From positions 541,058,795-541,122,794 of the forward strand of contig CM022297.1 in assembly GCA_011799875.1 (NCBI GenBank): a stretch of DNA of 64,000 nucleotides. Direction: 5' to 3'. Made by a program: the position numbers and the translations under genes. Below the pieces are notes generated by a model. That model searched no databases. It had not been told where the DNA came from and worked only from the letters and a program-made list of their open reading frames with translations. Below, piece after piece: positions 10,975 through 23,599 of this stretch. Position 1 is the first letter of the stretch, and every line of letters begins with the position of its first letter. This DNA is from Thinopyrum elongatum. Taxonomy: Eukaryota > Streptophyta > Magnoliopsida > Poales > Poaceae.

Positions 10975-11427
10975 TGTACCTGGGGTACCTGACACCACCG
11001 GAAGTCGGCTCACCAGCCCCCCTCCCCCCGCCTAGGCCGACCACCTTACCTGCAGGCCTCCAAGACGAAGGATTCGGCTTGTTGTCCAAGGCAAGTCATC
11101 CCGGAGATCGTGAAGGACTCCTCAAACCGCCTTAGCTGACTTGGTTTCCATGTAACCCTAGGCCTCGTCCTCCTTTACAAGGCGAGGCTGGGCTAGTCGA
11201 TAGGCATCACGTAATACCTTGCAACCTCATCATCACCTCTCGATACACCTATGATTACCATTGTACTTTGTACACCCCCACGAATCAATAAACATGAGCA
11301 GGAAGTAGGGTTTTACCTCCACTAAGAGGGCCTGAACCTGGGTAAACTGTGTCTCCCTGTTTCCCATCTCGATCTTCTGGCTAGTCATGGTACCTTATCG
11401 AGGGGTCTACCGGATTTCACACCGACA
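10975..11427 (+). repeat. 5' LTR of a short-LTR Ty3/gypsy-type element (first copy)
   Basis: It runs from TGTACCTGGGG to ACCGACA (453 bp) and is followed by a primer site. The same sequence recurs at 25428-25867. The region CAATCAATAAACA near 11284 resembles a polyadenylation region. The left TG was chosen because it gives a TG...CA unit; no target duplication can be checked. Confidence 0.7.
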
Positions 11428-12380
11428 ATGGCGCGCCAGGCACGGGTCAGTCTAGTCGGAGCTAGGGTCCAGATGGGATATACTTTCAACCATGGTGTCC
11501 GTGCCTCGGGCGCGGTCTTCGTGATCGGCACGCTCACCTTCATCATCGGCCAACGTGGCGAAGCCCGGCTTCATGATCTGGTACGTTGTCGGGCCCAGGA
11601 GCCGGCTATCTTAATCAACCCACCCACCTCCCACTTCGTCGCCAACGTGGAGTCACTCCACCAGATCTTGGAGGAGGAAGTGTCCGACGAGGATGAAAGC
11701 TCCAACAGCTGTCCGGAGGCTATCCTGGTAGTGAATCCGATGATGGTCTACATGGTGGACACACAAAACCTGACTGGGAATACCGGCAACGAGACGCGCG
11801 GTGCAGAAGAGGAGGACGACTTTGACATTGACACCGGCATGGCTAACCTTGAGGTCTTGTGCACGCCGGTCACCGACATCGACGAGAACCCCAAGAAGAT
11901 GAAGGCATAGCACAAGCAGATGCAACTCATCCACCTCCGCACATAGTTTGAGCGTGACCGCATCCTGGAGACGCAGAGCCAGCTGCTCGCCTCCATGCAA
12001 CACAACCAAAATCGGCAGACGAACCGCCCCTCCAATGCCGACCTCGCAGGGCTAGCGAATCGGGGTCGGACGGCTCGCATCGGCATCGAGGGCACTGGTG
12101 ATAGCGCACCCGGTGCCCCCGTGACTCTCCCCACCCCCGCACGGAATCTCATGGTGGCTGTCGAAGAGATAGCCAGCATCGAGCTTCCGGCGGATCACCC
12201 GACGGCCGCCAAGTTGGCCGCTACCCAGAACTACCTCCAAACCATGGTGGTCAGCAGCAGCAGTACACCAACTCGCACAACAAGGTGGCTGGACTGTCTG
12301 ACATGCGCACGTCCGCGAGTACATCTCGGCGCAACCGCATGCCGAGTAAGCACCAGATCGGCCCGACCGGTTCGATTCCC
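11428..12380 (+). pseudogene. Leader/gag-proximal remnant of the short-LTR element
   Basis: A frame from 11428 to 11910 (160 codons) encodes an acidic, D/E-rich segment (EEVSDEDESS; EEEDDFDIDTG). A second frame continues from 11995 with A/T/P-rich sequence. The first part matches 25868-26140 behind the second LTR copy. No protease, RT or integrase follows, because at 12381 an Athila-like LTR begins. I cannot assign a domain; a gag-like or additional N-terminal ORF is likely by position. Confidence 0.45.
11429..11446 (+). promoter_or_regulatory. Primer-binding site of the short-LTR element
   Basis: TGGCGCGCCAGGCACGGG lies one base after the LTR end. Plant gypsy elements commonly carry a TGGCGCGCCAGG-type site at this position. 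Confidence 0.6.
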
Positions 12381-14109
12381 TAATGGCTCTATATTTTATG
12401 CATTTCTAAAGCCCATTTGTTGCATGTTATCTCCATATATCATGTCCCATTGAGTCAATTACATGTCCATTATGCATGTTTTCCGGTTTTCATCCTTTTC
12501 ATTGTGAGCATTGCATATTTTGTGTTTTTATTTAGTTTCCTTAGTTTTGTCGTGTCTATAGGTGTTTTGGAGCAACCTAGGACCAATCACAATGAAAAGG
12601 CAAAGGATGGGTTCAATACGAAGGACTTCCAGGCATCAGACTTAGGCATTTGGAATGACAAAAATATCATTTTTCCAAATTGCTCCAAATCAAGATCTAA
12701 TACCACATGTGCATCGACGTCGTTCATACGATTCCAACGAGCCCAAGAACATCAACATCCAAGGTCGTATGAAGAAATGGTGACCATTTAACCGGAGGAG
12801 TCCAGAGCGTTCGGCGGCGCATGGTACGAGCACGCCGCTCATACCATGCCCAGACAGGCCAAAAAATTGCCAAGATCAGACGGGATTCTTCACCGATTTT
12901 GTCCCCGTTTGTTCCTACATGATCCTTGGCTAATAAGTGATATTTTGGGAGAGGATTAGGCTCATCTAGAGCCCTTGGATCAAAGTGAAAAAAGTTACAT
13001 CTACGAAGGAGGCTTTGGGAGAGCTCTTACATATACACCTCCAACCCTAGCCACCGCCATCATCAAGTTATTCATCCAAGATCACTCTCATCTTGATTGC
13101 TGCTCCAAGGCCACCTCCATAGAGAGAAGGGCCAAGACAAGAGGAGGAACATGAGTTGCCGCCACCACGCCGCACCGGCCTTCGAGCCGGTGCCACCTCG
13201 ACCACCGGCGCCACCACCATCTCCACCGTCGGCGCCACCTCCATCATCATCGGCGCCGCCATGCTCCTCTCCTCCACCAACTCCGCGTCGGCTTGTAACA
13301 CACCTCTCCACTCTATGTTATCCCTTCATATGTTTGAGTAGTTGTAGAAGTTCTTGAGGATTTGGATGAACCCTTGCACGATTAGCACTTGATGTTCATA
13401 AGTGATCTGATCATTCTCTTTATATGTGTTGCGTTGATTTCCTCATGGTGTTGTGAACATGCCTCACTCAACATTAGCCCTTGTGGACTTGAGGGAATTA
13501 CTATTGGTGTGAAGGGCCGTCGCGGAGGTTTCTAGTGACAATGTACGTTACCTCCCTTTTTCCGGATCATTGCAATAGGGAGTAACAGAGAACCCTAAAT
13601 CTTTATGCCATGTTCACGGGGAAACCCTGAACTACCATTGTGGAAACTTTAGTGGGGATACACCGGTGGTGGCGTGCGTGATACGTGGCTGCCGCGGGTA
13701 AGCACGTATCTTTATTCGGCTCCGCCCACGCATAATCATATTCAAGTGGATTAGTGATACGAACGTAGAGCTATGCTTTCGCATGTGTTGTCAGCATCAG
13801 ACTTGTGGTGATGCCTCCGTAACCCTCGAGAACGCTCTACTACTCAAGCACTGCTCCGCTTAGTTTAATCCCCTTTTATTTTCTGTCTTTTACCTTTCCG
13901 TTTGTTGTTTAGTAAACCACCCTTTTTATTCGTCCTCCTAGAAACCGACTAAAGTAGACTATTTTCAACCTCGGGTTTGGGTGCGTATGGAACTGCGTAA
14001 GTGACGACGCAGTTGCGGGGTTAGTAGTGCTTTCCTTTTCACCCCCTGTGGGTTCGCACTCTATTTACCGCGAAAGTGCTGCAACACCCTATGCTCTTGC
14101 AGGACATCA
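12381..14109 (+). repeat. 5' LTR of the Athila-like element
   Basis: It matches the 3' LTR at 24399-25427 through its first roughly 1.03 kb. It starts with TAATGGCTC where the 3' LTR has TGATGGCTC, so the terminal TG dinucleotide appears mutated. It ends at GACATCA, ten bases before the primer site. The proline/histidine-rich ORFs around 13097-13357 lie wholly in this LTR and also exist in the other copy, so they are not genes. Confidence 0.82.
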
Positions 14110-14118
14110 AGCATTTTC

Positions 14119-14137
14119 TGGTGCCGTTGAAGGGGAG
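14119..14137 (+). promoter_or_regulatory. Primer-binding site, tRNA-Asp type
   Basis: TGGTGCCGTTGAAGGGGAG corresponds to the TGGCGCCGTTGCCGGGGA site used by many Athila-like grass elements, with two or three substitutions. It lies just after the 5' LTR. Confidence 0.75.
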
Positions 14138-14235
14138 CATAGCGCTTGGTCATTACTTACCAGCTCACATATAGTTTATTTATGTTTGTTGCTATTTGAC
14201 CCAAAAATACCAAAAAATATATATCTTGCTTTGAG

Positions 14236-15382
14236 ATGTCTACTACAGAAACCACCGTGGCTGCAAGAGAACTAATCGAGAAGAGAGGATTGGCGTATGC
14301 ACAATACCGATATTCTTATAAAGGTATTGAAGTGGGTGATAAATTGAAGGTATTGGATATTTGCGCTCAAGTTATATTTAATTTGCCTACATTTTGTGAG
14401 CATTGCAAATCCAATAACCATTTGAGCTTTAGTTGCAAAAATCATCCTAACCCTGTTGTAGCATCATATAACCATGATGACTACCCATTTCTCTACATCA
14501 TAAAGAGGTCTTGAAGCTTGAAGCATATGGGCGTGTTGGAGAATATCCATAACTGGTGCATTGCTAATAATCTTCATAACGCCCCTTTTATTAAAGCTCA
14601 TGAGAAGCGGACCGCCGCTTCCCAAGCCTCCGCCTTGCAGGAATATAACCTCATACAAGAGTCCGAGGAAAGAATCGATGATGGGAGAAAATATTCGAGA
14701 AACCACTTTCCAAGAGGTATGTCTAGGAGTTGAGAAGGAGGAAAAGGAACATGGAGATGAAGGATGGAACAGCCGCCGTCTGACAACTCCTACCGATCAT
14801 GGTAAATTTCTAGACACAATTAATGCCCAGCTCGATGATCATTTATCTTATCTATGTTCTATTAGAGCTTTCATGGAACCTATTGAAATGATGCTTGAAT
14901 GTTCTCCATCGAAGGATATTGTGAGAGCTGATATTTCAAAGTTATTTGTTAGGTATGAACTAGATATTGGCATTGTTCCTGATGTGCCTCCGATGAATCC
15001 CTTTGATGAAACACCAATTGGCATTCGCCTTAGGGATGAGATAGCACAAAAGGAGGGTGAGTTGCTTGCATTACATGAGATATCAAAAAGTGATGCAACC
15101 ACCTCAGTGCTTAATGGTTATTCCTGTATAACTGTGGATTTGTCGATATTGGACAAACATCAAATTGCATATTCGGATATTGATCTTAATGATATATGGG
15201 CTGATTTTCTGCAAGCTCTTCATAGCACTCCTCTAGAGAGTAAATTGCAATGTCTTACAAATAATAATAGCCTTGATATAGAATTTGCAAATTTGGATAC
15301 TAACATTCCTAGGTATATTGAAGAAGATGATGAAGACATTGCAAATTCGATGTCATCTTCCGAGGTCGACGAGGCAAAATAA
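14236..15382 (+). pseudogene. gag-like ORF of the Athila-like element (one stop, one frameshift)
   Basis: The reading starts at ATG 14236 (MSTTETTVAAREL). It carries a knuckle-like C-X2-C-H-X4-C cluster (CEHCKSNNHLSFSCKNH, about 14395-14445). A TGA stops it at 14512-14514, but the same frame is open again through 14518-14733 (KHMGVLENIHNWCIANN). Near 14700 the coding frame shifts to the one open through 14561-15382, which is acidic at its end (YIEEDDEDIANSMSSSEVDEAK). Such ORFs are typical of non-autonomous members of this gypsy group. The protein would assemble into particles supplied by a partner. No enzyme domain is present. Confidence 0.6.
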
Positions 15383-17880
15383 ATCTCTAATTGATTTATT
15401 TTCAATGTCTGAGGTCGACGAGGTAATTTCTAACCGATCATTTGCTTCCTAATTTTAATTAATTACCTTCGAAGCTCCTTAACCAATAATTGTCTATAGC
15501 AACCTATGTTTTCTGTTATTTCCTTTTCTAGGTTCCGTTCGTATACAAAATCGATGCTTGTTATTTTTGTGTGTTATTTTCGCAGTGACTTGGACCTTAT
15601 GCGGTGACACGTACGGTATCATGCCAACAGTATAAAAGACCCGCACAAGCCGCTTGGTTGCTTCAACTCAATAAACCACATCGACAAGTGCCCGGTAATG
15701 TTTTCTAATTTGAACCTTGCTCAAATAAAAATTGCTTAGTATTTGGTTTCTCGCCTTAAGTGGGAATCTTTCTTTTAATTAGGCACGTAGGATGCTTCAC
15801 ACTTGTGTTTCATATCTTGTCTCACACACACTTCATCCAAATCTAGGGATACATATAACTTCTAGACATAGTTTGTTGACTTAAGCGTGGTGCTTCGGTT
15901 AATAAACCAATCTTGTTGAGATAGATGTTTTTATCACCTGTGTGTTAATCCCTTGTGCTATTTTTTTTGGAAAATCCCAAAAGCACAAAAATACTTTTTT
16001 TTTAGTTTGTTTTCATCAGGTTCTATCGAAAGGCAGCCGCTGGACCACAACGAGGAGATCCATTGAAGCAAGGTCCATGTTTATTAAAGGAGAGGTCATA
16101 TGCGCCTCGACAGTACAAGTGTCTAACCCTTGCTTAATTAAGCTTGGGGAGGTAACCACTTCTCATGCTCTCTTTTGTAAACTATATTTTCTCTTTACTT
16201 TCGTAATTTTACCTAGTTTGGTATTGCAAAGTTCTAAGCATGGGGAGATTACTTTTGCATGTGTAGTGTCTTGTGCAATGCTCTTTATCTTAAGGTTTCA
16301 TGCAATCGTGTGTCCCGCTATTTTGACACGCCTGCTTTGCATTAAGTTTTTCCTAGCCTGATGAAATCTTGTTATCTTCTGAAAGACATTGCCATGTTCT
16401 TTTTGTCAAAAACCAATAAAGGAGTCCTTTGAACTGTTGCCTTTCTTTCACCTAATTATATAAGTCGGGGACTTTAGTGGTGGCTTGATTAACGATCGAA
16501 TATTGTAGAGCCTTTCTGCTTATAAACCCAACGACTTTGGTTCATCCGGGATGCGCAACGGGTAACCCCGCCAAACTACCCCATTGGGGTACTTAGCTTT
16601 TGAGTATTATGCAATATGATGCCGCGACGCTCTTGTGTAGTGTTTGAGTTTTTTATGACTAAAACAAGTTCGAAGCCTTTGCACTTCCGTTTCATCTTAT
16701 TTTGCTAGCCTCTTCGGTATCGAGCATTGCCCACTCTCACATTGAGGCTTGGCGCATACTTCGCTGGTACATCCAAACTCGTGGGAGGACTTCCTCTTGT
16801 TCTCCTAAACATAAGCCCCACATCTCCTCAAAACAGCCACCACACCTACCTACCATGTCATTTCCATAGCCATTCCGAGTATACCGCCTTCCACTACCAT
16901 CATATTACATTACATGACTTGAGACATGTTCTTTATTGTCATTTGCTTTGCATGATCATAGTATGGCTATCATGGTATTTTTATGGCTTGTCCATTTTTT
17001 GATGTCTATGCTACGCCGGATCATTGCACATCTTGGTACACTGCCAAAGTCATTTATATAGAGTTTATCTCATGTTTAGAATTTTAGTTATGATTACATT
17101 CAGTTGAAGTGTGTCAAAAGAAAATGTATTGTTCATCATTGTAAGGTGTTGCTTTTACAAAAAAAAGAGAGACTAAATAAAAGATGCACCACAGAGGTGC
17201 CCAAAAAATGTGAGGAAGTGAGAAGGAGCAACACCATTATACTTATTAGTATACACAAAGTGCTTCAAAGTAGCACCACTTCATGCATTGTAGAGTAGGA
17301 AGTTTTCTTGAGCTTCATGTTTGATACTAGTGGGGAACCTACATTGTAGATCTTGGCTTGTATATTCTGATGATGAGCATTCTCAAAAGCTTGAGCTCTT
17401 CATGAGCAAGCAAGTGGGATGCACCCCCACTTAGTCCAAAGGAGAGCTTTCACATATTCATAGCTCTGTGTGCATCCTAGTTGCATGGCGATCCCTACTC
17501 CTTACGTTAACATCGATCATAAGGCCTTCTCCATTGCCTAATGGTCAGCTGCATTGATGCCAGACTTTCTTTGTTTTAAAATTCTCAAACCCCAATCATT
17601 ATTCTATTTCCCCCTTAAGTGTGAGGCATAGGCTTACGCTCAGCTCTACATAGGTAGTCGAGCGGTTGACTAACGCAGATGGACGATCTTGCTATTTTAC
17701 CTAGTATGCCTTGGGTTGGTGTTTTTGAAGCGATCACTAATGCATAATTTATTTTGTCTATGATGGACATTGCTTTGTTCCTAACATAATTTTGACCTTC
17801 TCTCTAAACCATTGGCAATGGGAATTTGGACTTCACAAAAATATTTTCCTCTTTCTTGACCTTCATGGCAATGGAACTAA
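15383..17880. other. Non-coding internal region of the Athila-like element
   Basis: About 2.5 kb of AT-rich sequence lies between the gag-like ORF and the CACTA insertion. The longest frames (for example 15942-16361 and 16727-17002) are hydrophobic, lack family motifs and look accidental. No RT or integrase motifs were found on either strand. Confidence 0.6.
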
Positions 17881-17899
17881 CACTACTAGGGAAAAGCCT

Positions 17900-18110
17900 A
17901 GCAGTAGCGCGGGTATTTGGTGTATCAGTAGCACGGGTACCCGCACTACTGATACGGCGCTACAGCTAAAGTTTAGCAGTAGCGTGTTTTGACACGCGCT
18001 ACTGCTATACCTACTTAGCAGCAGCGCTTTCCATACCAGCGCTACTGCTAAGTGCTTTAGCAGTAGCGTTTTCCTGTCCAGCGCTAAAGAGCGCTACTAC
18101 TATATTTTCT
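17900..18110. repeat. Left subterminal repeats of the CACTA element
   Basis: Repeated AGCAGTAGCGC and GCGCTACTGCTA motifs occur in both orientations. In CACTA elements these are the binding sites of the subterminal-binding protein (TNPA type). Confidence 0.8.
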
Positions 18111-18741
18111 TATGTCTTTTTTTTTGCTACGTATTTGCGATGTTTTTGTACAGGTTTTATACAGTATTCTAATCATATCATAAACATGCAATATGCTCAT
18201 CATATCATACACATAATAGTCTCATCATATCATCCAACACAAATTATGTCGTCACATCATAATCACGATATAGCTATACAAGTTACATGACATGTCTCAT
18301 CATACATAATGTAGTACTTCTTGAGGCGTCGGTTCGTATCCCTCTCTCGCACTAGCGTGAACCTAAACTAACTACTGGCTGTCGCTCGGAAACCGGAAAC
18401 CGGTACACCTGGGCCTGACACTCCGGCCACTCATCGTATACTCCTGGCATAGCACTTCTTCGCCATCGATGATCTATGCACCTGCATCGTCACATGAGTC
18501 GATGATATGCAACATATATAGTTGAGCAACAGAAAGAGACATACTTGGCAAAAATAGAAGCAACATATCATAAGCATAAATAACAAAGTTCATCGTACCG
18601 AAGATGCCCTAACTAGAGTGATCTTCGCTAGTTGAGGAGGACGGTTTAATTACATCACAAATAAAGTTTCGTCGTGCATAACTCAAAGTTTCGTCATAGA
18701 GAAAGTATGGACTAAACGGACACATTGTCATATATCGTCAA

Positions 18742-21700
18742 TCACTCCAACATGTCGTGCCATCCATCCAAGTCAGGGAGATAGTCCCCGAGCGCAGTGA
18801 AAGGCTTCAGGTCGAGGCGCTGAGCGGCTACGCGTGTTCGGACGTCTTCCCGCGACATTTGCCCTTCTTCGTAGAACATCCCTGTTTTTTTGAGGACCTC
18901 CTTCATAATGATTTGGGCAAGTTCACGCTGGATGTGATAGAACTCAGCTCGGAGTCGATGATCCAGGATATCTCCTAGGTTCTTTGCCCATTGCAGAATA
19001 TGGGCATCGCCGGATCTAGGTGACATGCGAAGGTTCTGCTAATCCCGTCTGTACTCCAGCATGCGGTGGACGACATAGAATCCATCACTGAGAGTACCAC
19101 TCGGTTGCTGGATGCAGCAGAAGTTGGTCTTATGGCCGAAGGCGGGCGCGTGGTTCCTTGACTTCTTGAGCGTGATCTCTCCACCCCGTAAACCATAGGT
19201 AAAGATAGCACTGTCGAGAACAGACTTGATGTGGGTGTAATCCTTTTTCTTCATGTTCTTCGACGAGTCCAAATAAAGAGCGTGGGAGAATCGGGGGTAA
19301 AGGATGATGAGGATGGCGCGCCCGTCGCTGCGCAAAATAAGTACACCTCAAATTAACCTCCACGCGTGAAAATGAAATGATTCAAATAGAAGGAAGGATA
19401 TCCGCGATGATGACTTACATGGGATGATAAGGCATGAGAATCGTCTCCTTGTCCTTATTACCGACCATGAAATCGGCGATGTAGTTACTCGCGTATTCAC
19501 GGTGCTTTGGGCAGACTGCCAAGAAGCCCTCATGCATGAAGTACGGGTCAGCGACACAGATATAAGGTATCTGCTCAGTCCTGATGATGTAGTTCATGTA
19601 CAAGGCAAAAAGGCGGACAAAAGTAAAATCCAGCTTTTTCAAGTGAAACATGTCGAAGATGTAATCGAATCGAAGGAAGAACTTCTCCGCGGGGAATGTG
19701 TCGACGTACAACCTGTGTTGCGGCACGTTAACCACGTAGAGCGGGTATCCTGGATTTTTCGAGGCGATCAGGCTTTTCTCTCTCCACAGCACATCGTCAT
19801 GAAGTCTCCTTAGATCGCCGTATATGGCCTCTACCGCTGCCTTACGTAGGATCGGATGACCGGGGATATGCCATTTTGCCGCACCGGGGATAGGTATATG
19901 GTCTTGAACCCGAGGCTGCGGAGGCGGCTGGATCATAGAAGCAGCTTTGTTGCCTTTCTTCGGTCTCTTCCTATGCTTCTTTGCTACTGGAAGGTCGTCT
20001 ATAATACGTTCATCCTCCGGCAATTCAGGCACCGATTCATGACGCTCAAACCCTGAGTACTCATACTACTGAGCCATCAATCCTCCATCGTCATAGGCGC
20101 CAGTATTGAGATACTGTAGAGTGTCACCATCATCCTCATCGATGGCATCGATATCATGCATTGCTTCTTCGACGGCGGCGACGTCATCAGCGACTAATGG
20201 AGCCTCTTCCTCACCCCGTCCGCTATCACCCAGCACGACAGGCGACGCTAATTGGGTAGGTGGGGTGTTGATGTTCATACCTTGCTGAGGCTGCGTGGTC
20301 GTGGGTGTGCTTCCAGCCGCCTCCAGACGAAGCAGACTCTTTGGCCACAACAGGACCCATCTCTTGCAATCGCCAAGCCGCCGTGGGGTCTCGTTGTCAT
20401 CTCCCCCTAGTACCGGAGGAGCCAAATTCTCGTGGCCCGGTTTGACACTGGCCACGGAAACCTTGAAGACGTCAGGGGGGATCGGCCGGCTGTGGAACAA
20501 TTGTTCCTTCGCCTTCACTATCTTCGCCTTCCCCACGTCCACCTTCTGGCCTCTGATGGTGTACAGTATGGTGCACGGGGTTACGTCGGCCTACAAAGAC
20601 ATGTCTGCGATGTGAGACATCCGAAAGGCAACGGAAATGGGAGATTATACATATATTGAAGAGGGCTGGTGTGATAGGTACCGTGAGGGCGTCGAGCTCA
20701 GCCAAAGACGAAGCACCGCCGAGCACGTCCGAGACGGAGGATGGGTTGCTATGAGCAGGTGCAGGAGCAGGTGCGGGAGCAGGTGCTGGTGCAACGCTAG
20801 TCGAGCTGCTCCCCAAGAAGTTGGCAAGGGGAAAGTCCGCTGCATCCTTATTTGGATTTTGCTTGGTCCAACTGATGATAGCCGGAACCAAGACACTATA
20901 CAAAGCTGCAATCTCCTGTTTTGCGGCAGCTACCGCTGCTGCGACTATCTCAACTGCTTTCTTATCAACCGCAATCGCAACCTTCTTGTCGATGTTTTCT
21001 TCATTTAACCTCCGTCTTTCCTTTCTCTCCTCCATGGTCTCACGGTAGTACTTCTTCCACGTGGCGCCGTCTCCGATGCCGTGCACGCGTCCATACGACG
21101 GCCGAGTGTCCACCGGGAGTCCTTTCAATATGTTCAAGGCCAGGTTGAATGGGGTGTCCCACTTGGGCCTCGCCAACGCCTCAGACGGCGAGTCGCTTTC
21201 GGTCGCAATCCTGTGCTGCTCTTTCTGCAAAAGGAACAAGGATCGTTTACAAATATGACTAAACGTGCAGTTGAATTAATCAGAAGCTAAAATTACCAGC
21301 AGTCTCATGAACTCCGTCGTTACCGCGTCCGTCTCTAAAACCTTCTTGACTGGGTCCCAATGGTACCAGGCCCTGATGATGTCACGCTCCTGCGGGACGG
21401 TGAACTCCGCCAAGGGGTCTGGGATGCCCAGACTTTCGCGTTCCGCGTCCTCCTTGGCCCATATGGACCTCTTCCCCGCGTAACCACGGCTTCCGAGGTG
21501 GTGGCACCCCATGTTCCTCTCTTGAAGCCCCTTCATGTACTCTGACTTTTCTTTGGCAGCTTAGGCAACGCAAGCCGCCTTGAATATTTCAAACTGCTCT
21601 TCCGTAATTGTTGGATTATCGTTTACAATCTTGGAGTAGGGTTCCTCTTTGTCGATGATCCGATGTTTCACCCTTACTTTTCCAGGCGGACAACGCGCCG

Positions 21701-22233
21701 CTAAACTTGCCCAGGGCGCGTTTGTTTATCTTCTTCATTGCCGGGTCTTTATCTGGATCAGTGTATTTGATTTCATCCCGGCCCGGGAACATGAATACCT
21801 GGTGTAGCTTAGTTAGGAGGGACTCCTTCATATCTGGTATCTTCTTTAGTTTCTCATCATTGATGGTGGCGGTTGCCCGTAGGATGCAGCCTATTTGATT
21901 GCCGTAGCACGCGCGTGCTTTTGCAGGCTCTTTTGGCTCAAAATTTCCGTCGTCCACCTCCGTGACCACCAGTCTAGTAGTGATGAGCTGGTTTGGGCGC
22001 CGTTGCCTCTTTGGTTTCGGTTCTATACCGGCTTTGCCAGTCTCGGTGCCGGTCTCGGCGCCGGTGTCAGTCTCAGCGCCGGTCTCGGCGCCGGTCTCGA
22101 TATCGGTCTCAGTCTCGGATGTGACAGGTGGGCCCTGCAACAACCGTTGCTCATCGAGAAGGTTCAAATAGGCGTCTGCCGCCGTGTAGACGTTGCAATC
22201 ACCAGAACCCTGTCCTTCATCGTTGCTAGCCAT
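18742..22233 (-). pseudogene. CACTA-borne gene with a degenerate Ulp1-like C-terminal domain (spliced, broken)
   Basis: The reading starts at ATG 22233 (MASNDEGQGSGD), with T/E/G repeats and then a basic KPKRQRRPNQ stretch. Introns with GT...AG ends fit at 21296-21225, 20681-20591 and 19418-19328. Exon 1 has a one-base frame change near 21690 and a stop near 21563. Exon 3 has a stop near 20064. Exon 4 has a TAG just before QNLRM (about 19040). The middle exon has an (A-P)n run. The last two exons contain AILIILYPRFSHALYLDSS, CCIQQPSGTLSDGFYVVH and LDLKPFTALGDYLPDLDGW, a pattern known from rice and wheat CACTA proteins that resembles the Ulp1/C48 cysteine-protease fold. The usual catalytic Cys after the QPSGT loop is not evident, so protease activity is doubtful even in an intact copy. 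The function in transposition is unknown. Confidence 0.72.
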
Positions 22234-22298
22234 GTTTCCTACGATTAAATCTAGTCAATTAATTCTAGACCTAATAAAATGAATAATGACATAAAAAA

Positions 22299-22494
22299 GG
22301 CCAATGTTTTGCAGGAATGTTGATTCATTCCCGTTGCGGCAAATCCCGGGCACTCGATATGTCCTAGTTTGTAGCACAAGTCATGCCGAAATTCACGGAA
22401 AATTTCGGCATGACCTTTGCTACAAACTGGACAAATAGAGCGCCTGAAATTTGCTGGAACGGAAATGAATCAACATTCCGGAAAAACATAGGCC
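22299..22494. repeat. 196-bp foldback (inverted repeat) upstream of the CACTA gene
   Basis: Arms of about 95 bases (22299-22393 and 22401-22494) are inverted copies with few mismatches. The centre is CCGAAATT, a 7-base loop, then AATTTCGG. It begins only 66 bases 5' of the minus-strand start codon at 22233, so it lies in the promoter or 5' UTR. A transcript through it would form a long hairpin. Confidence 0.88.
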
Positions 22495-22639
22495 ACTCGG
22501 AATCATTCCCTGCAAACAACAAAAGGCCACCTGGGCATAATCGAACCACTTCAATGAAAAGATATAACATGACCACTTCAATGAAAAGATATAATCAACA
22601 ATAATGGAATATGCAAATGAACATCAATGACATATATCA

Positions 22640-23300
22640 TATAACATCAATTTTGTTTTTTGTTTATAGCTAAATGCCATAGCTACTATTTTTTATTTTT
22701 AGCTAAATGCTTTTGTTTTTTGTTTAAAGCTAAAAGTCTAGGAAGGGATCATCTTTAAAATAAAACTTGCCTAAATTCTTTTCCTTGAAAAATAGTGGTC
22801 TTTTCAAAAATCAAAAACCTTTGCAAAATGACCTCACTAAACACTTCTCTGCCTAGGACAGAACCCAAATTCTGGTCTAGCTATTCCTCACACACACACA
22901 CACATTATTTTCTCTAACCCTTCTCTGCCTAGGACAGAACCCAATTAAATTGCAAAGCAACTCCATTTTCTCTAACCCTTCTGACCTCACCAAAATTTCC
23001 ATAGTCCAAATAATTCAAATTTCATTTGAATGAAATTTGGACCAGATTCAGGTCCATAGTCCAAATAATTTTTGCTCTAAACCCTACTGCCCTAACTAAA
23101 TTTTTGCTCTAACCTAGCCAACCTAGTTAACCTAGCTTGTTAACCTAATGAACCTAGCTAGTTAACCTAGTTTACCTAGATAATTAACCTAATTAAACTA
23201 GTTAACTTAGCTAGTTCTCTGTCAAAGCCCTAACTTTTTGCACTAACCTAGATAATTAACCTAATTAAACTAGTTAACCTAGCTAGCTAGTTCTCTGTCC
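22640..23300. other. AT-rich 5' region of the CACTA gene with short CTAGTTAACC repeats
   Basis: Short degenerate repeats of AACCTAGCTAGTTAACC occupy about 23105-23290, and a (CA)n run lies at about 22889-22904. No gene was seen. Confidence 0.6.
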
Positions 23301-23599
23301 AATGTTTGTGTTATGCATGAGAGAGAGAGAGAGGAGGGGTGGGGGCTTACAGAGGATGGCTCCGGTGGTGGCGAGGGAGGCAGGGGCGTCTCCGGTGACG
23401 GCGAGGGAGGCAGTGGTGGCGAGGGAGGTAGGGGCGTCGAGGGTGGCTCCGGTGGCGTCGACGACGCGCGGCTCTGGTGGCTCCGGGGGCGTCGACGTCG
23501 GCAGGAGACGGCGGCGAAGTGGGGCGACGGCGAAGTGGGGAGACGGCGGCGAAGTGGGGCGAGGGATTTGGGGGAGAAGTGGTGGCCGGGGGGGGGGGG

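Noticed and set aside
12369..12379. GGTTCGATTCC, an exact tRNA B-box match
   Set aside because: No A box at the right distance and no cloverleaf can be formed. It lies in the gag-proximal remnant next to an LTR start, so it is taken as chance.
13097..13357. Proline/histidine-rich ORFs
   Set aside because: They lie inside an LTR and recur at 25050-25397 in the other LTR copy. They are not genes.
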